From Krumholzibacterium sp965370495 (GTDB taxonomy: Bacteria; Krumholzibacteriota; Krumholzibacteriia; Krumholzibacteriales; Krumholzibacteriaceae), in the NCBI GenBank assembly GCA_965370495.1, contig CBDUUV010000008.1, positions 1-39,739 of the forward strand: a stretch of DNA of 39,739 nt, given 5' to 3'. The notes under the pieces were generated by a model that was given only the letters and a program-made list of their open reading frames with translations, made no database searches and was not told the origin of the DNA. Within the stretch, counting starts at the first letter, position 1. Every line of letters starts with the position of its first letter. This document shows positions 33,893 to 39,739 of the stretch, piece after piece. The position numbers were made by a program, and so were the translations under genes.

Positions 33893-33901
33893 GGGGGGGG
33901 G
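33893..33901. repeat. Run of nine G just after the beta-barrel gene stop
   Basis: Nine consecutive G on the plus strand (C on the coding strand), ending one base before the TGA stop complement at 33903-33905. It is a possible slippage site but lies outside coding sequence. Confidence 0.9.
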
Positions 33902-33902
33902 A

Positions 33903-34682
33903 TCAGAAACCGATCTTGATACCGGCGTACAGGGAATAACCGCTCAGGTCGACCGAACCCTCGTCGTAATCGTCTTTTTCCGCGACATCCGCCAGTCCGT
34001 ATACGAGGTATCCGCCTATTTCATCTGACACGTAAAATACATCCCTGGTATTTCCATCGAAGTCGGTGGCTGTTCCCTCGAATCCTTTCATATCGGCCCA
34101 ACGGACCTTGAACCCGATATCGAATGAGACGGTCCGCATTACAAAAAACTCGATCCCGCCACCTCCGTGCAAACCAAATCCCCAATCGGTCAGATCAGCG
34201 TCATATCCGTCGCTATCACCACCGAAAGTACCGCTCGTTTCAAAAGTGATCCTTGAATAGTACATCCCCACTCCGCCATAGGCATACGGTTTCATAGTGA
34301 TAAACGGGACCTGCGGATAGAAGTAGGCTGTTGTTGTGAAAGGATACACTTTTACCGTGTGTTTAAATGAAGCACCAACATTCATCGTTGAGATAGAAAA
34401 ATCCGATTTTCCCGATATTATACCTGCGCCGATTCCCAGTTCCAGCATGGGCATCAGGGAATAATAGAACTCTCCTGCAATTTCCGGCACCCAGTTGATG
34501 TTGTCCATCCTGGCCATCCCGCCAAACCCGGTATTAGTCGTATCGATAAAGGCATTAAAATCCCCGTAAGCGATGTGGCTGAATCCCCCCATCACCCTGA
34601 ATCCCATCCCGGCCCACGCCACCGTAGAAGCAAAAAAGGCCATGGCTGCAATGATCGTCAATACTCCGGCAGATTTTCTCAT
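33903..34682 (-). CDS. Outer-membrane beta-barrel protein (OmpW/OMP_b-brl type)
   Basis: 259 residues from the ATG at 34682 (GGAGG upstream; a TTG four codons earlier is less likely). Signal peptide KSAGVLTIIAAMAFFASTVAWA. The mature part alternates strands rich in Gly and aromatic residues (GFRVMGGFSHIAYGDFNAF, YAYGGVGMYYSRITFET, GFGLHGGGGIEFFVM) and ends with the barrel-type terminal strand SLYAGIKIGF (C-terminal Phe). Probably an eight-stranded porin-like or OmpW-like barrel. It follows the potassium-uptake operon on the same strand with a gap of about 118 bases. Confidence 0.8.
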   Translation of the reverse strand: MRKSAGVLTIIAAMAFFASTVAWAGMGFRVMGGFSHIAYGDFNAFIDTTNTGFGGMARMDNINWVPEIAGEFYYSLMPMLELGIGAGIISGKSDFSISTMNVGASFKHTVKVYPFTTTAYFYPQVPFITMKPYAYGGVGMYYSRITFETSGTFGGDSDGYDADLTDWGFGLHGGGGIEFFVMRTVSFDIGFKVRWADMKGFEGTATDFDGNTRDVFYVSDEIGGYLVYGLADVAEKDDYDEGSVDLSGYSLYAGIKIGF

Positions 34683-34800
34683 AGTCGCCTCCAAGTCTCT
34701 GCGTACTGTCAGTTTTCACAGGCTGTTTTACACACGGCTGAAAAATCATTCGCCGTCCCGCGGAATCCTTCCGTCTTTTTTTCAACACCTCACCCTGCTT

Positions 34801-35463
34801 TTATTCCTTGAGTTTTTCTATCTTCTTAATAGATTCACGGGTCCCTGTCACCAGAAGTATATCACTGTGCTTGATCACAAAACCCGCTGTCGGCACCATG
34901 ACGAAGTTTTCCGGTACAAGCTCCTTGATCCCCACAATGTTGATATTGTATTTCGCTCTCAATTCGAGCTGGGCCAGGGTTTTCCCCACAAAACTGTTGA
35001 TCGGCGCAATTTCTGCTATTACGTAATCCCCCGCCATCGGAAAGTACTCGAGTATATCCGGTGAAGAGAGATTCTTCGCTACTTTGACAGCCATATCTTT
35101 CTCGGGGTGAATGATCCTTGTGGCGCCTACCGCCATCAGTATCTTTCCATGATCCTCATTGGTAGCCTTGACTATGATCCTCTCCACTCCCAGTTCTTTG
35201 AGATACAGGGTTATCAATGTGGCTGCTTCCGCCCTTCCCCCCATACCCACGACTATCGCTTCCATCTCCTCCAGCCCAAGTGTTCCGAGCATATCCTTTT
35301 GCGTAGCGTCACCGACTATCGCCTGGGAACAATATGGCCTGATCCTCTGTACCCTGTCCTCATCGATATCCAGCGCGATTACATCATACCCGTCTTCAAA
35401 CAGGGTTCTGGTCACATGGAAACCGAAATTCCCCAGCCCTATCACTGTATATTTGTCAGCCAT
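34801..35463 (-). CDS. ktrA: KtrA/TrkA potassium-uptake regulatory subunit
   Basis: 220 residues, the normal KtrA size. An RCK N-terminal Rossmann domain starts YTVIGLGNFGFHVTRTL (G-x-G-x-x-G nucleotide site) with IALDIDED closing the motif and VGDATQKDMLGTLG following; the C-terminal RCK_C domain covers about residues 135-220 (GDYVIAEIAPINSFVGKTL, FVIKHSDILLVTGTRESI). It binds NAD(H)/ATP-type nucleotides and gates the KtrB channel encoded immediately upstream (38-base gap). AAAGGAAGAG precedes the ATG. Confidence 0.93.
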   Translation of the reverse strand: MADKYTVIGLGNFGFHVTRTLFEDGYDVIALDIDEDRVQRIRPYCSQAIVGDATQKDMLGTLGLEEMEAIVVGMGGRAEAATLITLYLKELGVERIIVKATNEDHGKILMAVGATRIIHPEKDMAVKVAKNLSSPDILEYFPMAGDYVIAEIAPINSFVGKTLAQLELRAKYNINIVGIKELVPENFVMVPTAGFVIKHSDILLVTGTRESIKKIEKLKE

Positions 35464-35501
35464 TACTCTTCCTTTCTTGCATTTTGCGGTTCAGGAGACC
35501 G

Positions 35502-36878
35502 CTACCCGATCATAACCTTTTCCTCGGCATACTTGAACAGCCTGCCGTGTTCCTGACGCGTAATTACATATGCAACTGTAAGAAGACCCACGCGGCCAAG
35601 CAGCATCAATACAATGATCACCAGCTTTCCCGCCCCGGTCAGTGTAGATGTAACTCCCATGGAAAGGCCTACGGTCGCAAAAGCTGATACCGTCTCAAAG
35701 AAGTAAGCCAGAAAAAATCCATTGCCGGAGTTGACCGTACCCATCTGTGTTACCAGAAGCAGGATAAGCCCTGCCGTAACAACAAGGACCGCCAGGAAAA
35801 AAATCGACAACGTCCGGGCAATTGTGTCATTGGGAATAGTACGTTTAAATATGCTTACCACACGCCTGCCCCGGAACTTGTTTCTTAAAATGGCTGCAAA
35901 TACAGCCAGTGATGTAGTCTTGATACCGCCTCCGCACGAACCGGGACTTGCGCCGACAAACATCAGCATTATAAGAAGAAAAAGTGTCGCCGGCCCCAGC
36001 ATCGGTATATTGAGCGTGTTGAATCCAGCCGTCCTGGCCGTTACAGACTGGAAAAGCGAACTGAACAACTTGCCCCTGAAAGACAAACCAGACAGTTCTC
36101 CGCTTCCCTCGAGAAAAAAAATGAGTATCCATCCTGCCAGGATCAGTATCACTGTGGTAGACAGTACCATTTTCGCGTGAAGGGACATCTGTACGCGCCT
36201 GTGCTCCTTCCAGTACCTTATCCTGTTATGGAATTCGTATATCACGGGGAACCCCAGGCCGCCGGCTACGATCAGAGTCATTATGGTAACATTGAGCCAC
36301 GCATTACACCTGTAATCGAGGAAACTCGTCGTATATGTTGAAAACCCCGCGTTGCAGAACGCCGATATCGAATGAAAAACACTCTTGTGCAGAGCCTGGG
36401 CCGCGCCCATCTCACCATACCAGAAAAAGAAAAGTGACACGACTCCTATAATTTCGGCTGAAAAGGTAAAGATAAAAACGGACTTGATCAGTTTGTTAAC
36501 GTCGCGGATCGGCGCGGGGGTAAATGTCTCCGTGACAATCCATCTTTCCCGCATACCAAGCCGTTTACCAAGAAAGAGAAAAAGAAAGACCGAGAAGGTC
36601 ATAACCCCAAGTCCTCCGAGCTGGATCAGTATGAGGATCACCGATTTACCGAACATCGTGAATTGCGCGCCTGTATCGACGACTATAAGCCCCGTGACGC
36701 ATATCGCCGATGTCGCCGTAAAGAGCGCATCGACTGGAGAGAGAGGATCGTTTACCGATGCCGCCGGCATGGCGAGAAGCAGTGCTCCGACCGCCGCTGC
36801 CGCCAGGAAACTGAAGATCACAAGCAGCCCCGGCCGCATCCTCTGAAAAAACATTCTGAGGGTCTTTTTCACATTCAC
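35502..36878 (-). CDS. ktrB: KtrB/TrkH potassium channel subunit
   Basis: 458 residues, membrane. All four pore-loop filters are recognisable: SAICVTGL, SISAFCNAGFST, SVTARTAGFNT and SAFATVGLSM, each centred on the conserved Gly. The start is GTG at 36878, overlapping the stop of the Sm-like gene by four bases, so it is translationally coupled to it; a second GTG two codons later is possible. With KtrA it forms a Na+- or proton-coupled K+ uptake system in the inner membrane. Confidence 0.95.
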   Translation of the reverse strand: MNVKKTLRMFFQRMRPGLLVIFSFLAAAAVGALLLAMPAASVNDPLSPVDALFTATSAICVTGLIVVDTGAQFTMFGKSVILILIQLGGLGVMTFSVFLFLFLGKRLGMRERWIVTETFTPAPIRDVNKLIKSVFIFTFSAEIIGVVSLFFFWYGEMGAAQALHKSVFHSISAFCNAGFSTYTTSFLDYRCNAWLNVTIMTLIVAGGLGFPVIYEFHNRIRYWKEHRRVQMSLHAKMVLSTTVILILAGWILIFFLEGSGELSGLSFRGKLFSSLFQSVTARTAGFNTLNIPMLGPATLFLLIMLMFVGASPGSCGGGIKTTSLAVFAAILRNKFRGRRVVSIFKRTIPNDTIARTLSIFFLAVLVVTAGLILLLVTQMGTVNSGNGFFLAYFFETVSAFATVGLSMGVTSTLTGAGKLVIIVLMLLGRVGLLTVAYVITRQEHGRLFKYAEEKVMIG

Positions 36879-37234
36879 TTGATGAACCCTATCCTGTTCC
36901 CCTCACCATCCAGAGCACCGATCGCCTCTTTTGCAAGTTCCTCCGGATCCTTATCGGGAAATTTGACGACAGTAAGAATTTTCCTCCAGGGCAGAAGGAA
37001 ATTGACAACATGGTTTTCTTCCCTGCGTTCTTTCTCAGGGATATTCTTTCCTTTGCAATCTCTTAGTTCGACCGTTACGAATTTATTGTTCTCGGCCCAT
37101 ATCCCTGCCTCGTCGACAGCAACAACCTTGCAGAAAAACGGCCCGTCACACTCGATCCCTGTGAATTCAAGCCCTTCAGTCGTATCAAGTTTTACGAGTA
37201 CGGTCTGGTCTATAAGATCTCTCGCATCTTCCAT
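36875..37234 (-). CDS. Small Sm/SH3-like barrel protein translationally coupled to ktrB
   Basis: 119 residues from the third of three close ATGs (37234), which sits nine bases after AAGGG; earlier ATGs at 37243 and 37240 are nearly on top of that site. The order of predicted strands (TVLVKLDTTEGLEFTGI, FFCKVVAVDEAGIWAE, KFVTVELRD, HVVNFLLPWRKILTVVKF) with the PW near the last strand resembles small Sm-like or SH3-like barrels in which a final strand reads V-x-x-P-W-x-x-I. The family is not recognised by me. It lies between the ChaN-like gene and ktrB; a role in controlling the channel or its expression would be inference. Confidence 0.65.
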   Translation of the reverse strand: MEDARDLIDQTVLVKLDTTEGLEFTGIECDGPFFCKVVAVDEAGIWAENNKFVTVELRDCKGKNIPEKERREENHVVNFLLPWRKILTVVKFPDKDPEELAKEAIGALDGEGNRIGFIK

Positions 37235-37412
37235 TTCCATCATCCCTTCGCATAGCCTCTGTACTCCTGCTATCGATATATATCCTGTTTGGTCGGCCGG
37301 CACAGGCAATACTGAAAACCGTCCCGGCACGGGCCGCCGCTGATTCTGAAGGCTGAAAGAAAAAAATTCAAACAAAAACGAAAGAAATCCATGTCATAAT
37401 ACTCTTCCCCCC

Positions 37413-39098
37413 CTATTGTTTGCTGCTCCAACCGCCCCTGAACGGCCTGGTCTTTCTGACCCATTTCATGTACAGCTTCTTGCCGGTACCCGGCTCGACA
37501 AACGTCTCGCGAAAGAGCCCCGCAAGTTCTTTCCGCCTGATCTTTCCCTCATGGTACCCCTTGTACAGTGCGTCTCCCAGGGTACGCCCCAGCGTTCTGA
37601 TGATAAACAGCCTCTTCCTGATGACGAGCCTGTATAACTCCCTGAGCCGGGTGGTTGTCCTGAACCCGTTCCTGCTTTTCTTTTCACGTTTGAAATGGTA
37701 TTTGAGCAGAGAAACAATCTCCCGCGTATGCTCCAGTGAATATCCATCCAACTTTCCGGTTACAACACCTCGATCATCGATCCTGCTGAGCAAATCATCC
37801 ATTACTGAAATATCAAGCCGTGGATTTATTATTCTGGCTCCCGTCCAGGCCAGGGCTTCTTCAAAGACATACGCATAGAACCTGTCCTCTTCGGAACGCT
37901 GGATCCTGCGTGAAAGCCCGATCTCACCGCGCATCGCGTAAACGACGAACCGGCCCGCCTCCACCGCAGCGCCGGCCTGATCAAACCGCAACATCAGGAA
38001 AATGTTGTGCGCGGGAAAATAGCTGAATCCTGTCTTTTTCAGGTTCTCCTTAACAGCCAGGAGAGCCTTGTGGCTGATCTTTTTCGACCGCAGTAAAGTA
38101 GTGACCGACTTGTAGGTCCGCTGACAATTGACTTCGGGAAAAACATTCTCGACAGATTCTGTCCAATCCTCCCCGACAGTGACTTCGAAAGTACCTGAAC
38201 CATCCAGCAGCATGCCCAGGATGTTGTCGACCATCTCCCTGAGTGATGCAAGCACAGCCTCTGATACCGGCTGGTCACTCCAGAACTCGATAATATCCCT
38301 GTATGACTGGTACTTGAGTATCGGTGAAGTCGTAAAGATACAATACCTGTTCCTGTCTATCATCAACGCACAGGTATCCTCACACCCCTTGCGCATGAGC
38401 TTCCAGTAGAGTTCATCCATATTCTGAACGATCACAAGTTCCCTGATATCCTTTCCGCATTCCCTGCGAACCTCGCGGGGAAGGTGCCTGGAGGCAAGAT
38501 GTGATTCGCCAACTACCGTCAATATGATATATCCGGGGAAAAAGTCCCGTATCGAAGAGATCTTCCGGGCCATCATCCTGTCACGCAGCTTAATGTATCT
38601 GAGGTGGTCACGCGGTTCATAATCGATCCCGAATATGGGCACGAAAGGATCTTTTGCCGTTTTGAACAAGCGTTTGTAACTCTCCCAGTTGAACCCCCAT
38701 TCCGATTCGTAATCAATCACATCCAGGAACTCACTCTCCGAATAGGCCCCTTTCATCCAGCGGTCGAGCGATTCCTGCTGATACTCATACAGCATCTCCA
38801 GCGCAAGGACTACCCTCGCGCCTTGTTCCTTGAGTGTTTTGACAAGAAAGAGAACCCACTCCTGGCTCGCATCGAGCGGATGATAATCACCGAAATAGAC
38901 AATATCGCTGGCCAGTGCCTTCTTTACGATCTCTTCGATGGAGCTTGTCCTTCTGAAACTGTTGAACTCCGCATGAAATTCGCTTATGTAGTTCGAACTG
39001 CTTGTTTTGTCGGCTCCAAAGATCTCCCTCTTGAGGCCCGAGACTATCGCCTTCTGCGCGAGGACCTCTCTGTCGATATGCTTCCTGTCGATTATCAT
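37413..39098 (-). CDS. ChaN/EreA-fold protein without signal peptide, with long C-terminal extension
   Basis: 561 residues from the ATG at 39098 (AAAGGA about six bases before it); longer in-frame starts have no site. Residues about 60-240 carry the haem-binding-uptake ChaN-like pattern: IVYFGDYHPLDASQEWVLF (first His motif), ARVVLALEMLYEYQQESLDRW, and VVGESHLASRHLPREVR (second His motif). Known ChaN proteins are short lipoproteins; this one has no signal and about 300 extra residues, of which about 330-480 form a mixed domain (VLRSKKIS-like and MLRFDQAGAAVEAGRF) and the end is basic and helical. It is the first gene of the operon leading to ktrB-ktrA. The function is unknown; cytoplasmic haem or metal handling is only a possibility. 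Confidence 0.75.
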   Translation of the reverse strand: MIIDRKHIDREVLAQKAIVSGLKREIFGADKTSSSNYISEFHAEFNSFRRTSSIEEIVKKALASDIVYFGDYHPLDASQEWVLFLVKTLKEQGARVVLALEMLYEYQQESLDRWMKGAYSESEFLDVIDYESEWGFNWESYKRLFKTAKDPFVPIFGIDYEPRDHLRYIKLRDRMMARKISSIRDFFPGYIILTVVGESHLASRHLPREVRRECGKDIRELVIVQNMDELYWKLMRKGCEDTCALMIDRNRYCIFTTSPILKYQSYRDIIEFWSDQPVSEAVLASLREMVDNILGMLLDGSGTFEVTVGEDWTESVENVFPEVNCQRTYKSVTTLLRSKKISHKALLAVKENLKKTGFSYFPAHNIFLMLRFDQAGAAVEAGRFVVYAMRGEIGLSRRIQRSEEDRFYAYVFEEALAWTGARIINPRLDISVMDDLLSRIDDRGVVTGKLDGYSLEHTREIVSLLKYHFKREKKSRNGFRTTTRLRELYRLVIRKRLFIIRTLGRTLGDALYKGYHEGKIRRKELAGLFRETFVEPGTGKKLYMKWVRKTRPFRGGWSSKQ

Positions 39099-39160
39099 TC
39101 CCTGTCCTTTGCCCATCCTGTTCATTCCGGCACAGGCTGTCCACATATCAATCTTAATAT

Positions 39161-39190
39161 TCGACAACCGGCCATATGTTGGAATATAAT
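39161..39190 (+). promoter_or_regulatory. Strong sigma-70-like promoter for the plus-strand genes at the window end
   Basis: -35 TCGACA (39161-39166, 5 of 6), an 18-base spacer, and a perfect -10 TATAAT (39185-39190). The transcript should begin near 39197, about 57 bases before the GTG at 39254. It lies in the divergent region between this gene and the ChaN-like gene. Confidence 0.55.
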
Positions 39191-39253
39191 ACCTCACACC
39201 TTCTTTTCGGAAGAAAGGAATATTTTATTCAGCTTGTAAAGGAGCATTCCGCC

Positions 39254-39439
39254 GTGGACAAACCTGACCTGAAATGGTGCGCGCCTGATTGCCCTCACGC
39301 CTCTTTCCCTGAAAAGGAACACCTTGGCGGGGCCTGTCATACATTCACCGCGCTGTACTGCAGCAAATACAACAGGCTCGTCCAGAAAAGCGCTCTCTGC
39401 CTGGACCTGAATAAGGACATGAATAAAGGACGCGCGTGA
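39254..39439 (+). CDS. 61-residue Cys/His-rich protein, probably metal-binding
   Basis: Starts GTG at 39254 with GGAG nine bases upstream; an in-frame ATG at 39176 lacks a site and lies before the promoter -10. The 61 residues hold C9, C13, H15, C28, H29, C36 and C49 (WCAPDCPHA, GGACHTF, YCSKY, ALC), a spacing suggesting one zinc or Fe-S site. No signal peptide or membrane segment. The family is not recognised. It is followed 55 bases later by an ATP-grasp acyl-CoA synthetase gene on the same strand. Confidence 0.6.
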   Translation: MDKPDLKWCAPDCPHASFPEKEHLGGACHTFTALYCSKYNRLVQKSALCLDLNKDMNKGRA

Positions 39440-39494
39440 CGGGGCCGGAACCCTGGCGGCATTGTCGCGGATAACATTGATAGGACGTACATAA

Positions 39495-39739
39495 TTGGAC
39501 CGGATCCTGGATAACATTGTCATAGATAATATCGATCGGATACTGAAAGAAGTGGCAGGCAGCGGCCGCGATTACCTTTTGGAACACGAAGCGTACGTGA
39601 TCTTTCGCATGATCGGGTTTGATACGCCTGAAACAATTTTTGTATCAGGTAACAGTGAACTGGACAAAGCAGATCTTTCGTCCATCCCCGGCGACCGCGT
39701 GGTCTGCAAATTCATATCACCGGAAATGCCACACCGCTC
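39495..39739 (+). CDS. ADP-forming acyl-CoA synthetase (ATP-grasp domain), N-terminal fragment cut by the window end
   Basis: About 81 codons from a TTG at 39495 (AGGA nine bases upstream; the codon before it is a stop) to the window end. The sequence NIDRILKEVAGSGRDYLLEHE followed by AYVIFRMIGFDTPETIFVSG and VVCKFISPEMPHR matches the start of the ATP-grasp beta domain of acetyl/acyl-CoA synthetases (ADP-forming), which open with R-x-x-LLEHEA-x-x-LxxxGIP-x-P and V-V-x-K-x-x-S-P-x-x-x-H. The rest lies outside the window. It would conserve energy from acyl-CoA by ATP synthesis. Confidence 0.7.
   Translation, partial: MDRILDNIVIDNIDRILKEVAGSGRDYLLEHEAYVIFRMIGFDTPETIFVSGNSELDKADLSSIPGDRVVCKFISPEMPHR

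Noticed and set aside
39469..39519. Direct repeat GGATAACATTG, two copies 40 bases apart at the start of the acyl-CoA synthetase gene
   Set aside because: Only 11 bases and two copies, one inside the coding start; chance or a tiny local duplication explains it.

Overview
This window (about 39.7 kb, roughly 50% GC by eye) looks like chromosomal DNA of an uncultured-type Gram-negative bacterium of the FCB superphylum or a neighbouring candidate phylum (Krumholzibacteriota, Latescibacterota and Eisenbacteria are the kind of lineage I have in mind). The clues are outer-membrane beta-barrel proteins, several lipoboxes, a very large secreted C25 (gingipain-like) protein ending in the NYPNPFNP-type FlgD/T9SS-like C-terminal domain, and frequent TTG/GTG starts behind purine-rich Shine-Dalgarno sites. 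The phylum is inference. I found no rRNA, tRNA, CRISPR array, insertion sequence or phage gene.

Layout. 147-3021 (+): a secreted helical protein, a small lipoprotein and a beta-barrel protein in an overlapping operon. 3049-8079 (-): acyl-CoA dehydrogenase, etfB, etfA and a membrane Fe-S/CCG-domain oxidoreductase, an electron route from acyl-CoA oxidation to the quinone pool. 8303-8698 (+): a YkgJ-type cysteine-cluster protein. 8779-15948 (-): the giant C25 peptidase/FG-GAP protein and a lipoprotein metalloprotease, with a good promoter and structured leader between them. 16076-18377 (-): a three-gene block with a ParA ATPase fused to a CBM48 glycogen-binding domain, a MinD-like protein that has lost its P-loop, and a small unknown protein. 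18708-20818 (-): a DUF212 membrane protein and an orphan peptide-binding lipoprotein.

21166-25919 (+) looks like a muramic-acid salvage cluster: a NamZ/DUF1343 exo-N-acetylmuramidase, an AT-rich GT87-type membrane protein, a MurU-like nucleotidyltransferase and an AmgK-like sugar kinase. 25965-29072 (-): an AI-2E-family transporter, a Tat-exported aldo/keto reductase with two C-terminal Fe-S motifs, and a small secreted protein. 29327-30510 (+): a clear TPP riboswitch directly in front of an AIR-synthase/HypE/ThiL-superfamily gene. 30659-33846 (-): a sodium:solute symporter overlapping a POT-like MFS transporter. 33903-34682 (-): an outer-membrane barrel. 34801-39098 (-): an operon of a ChaN/EreA-like protein without signal peptide, a small Sm-like barrel protein, and the KtrB and KtrA potassium-uptake subunits. 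39254 to the end (+): a 61-residue Cys/His-rich protein and the start of an ADP-forming acyl-CoA synthetase ATP-grasp gene, behind a strong divergent promoter.

Best candidates for something undescribed are the ParA-CBM48/pseudo-MinD block, the TPP-controlled AIR-synthase-like gene, and the NamZ-GT87-MurU-AmgK cluster. Two promoters (acyl-CoA dehydrogenase and C25 peptidase) also carry an inverted repeat placed so that the transcript would begin with a hairpin.
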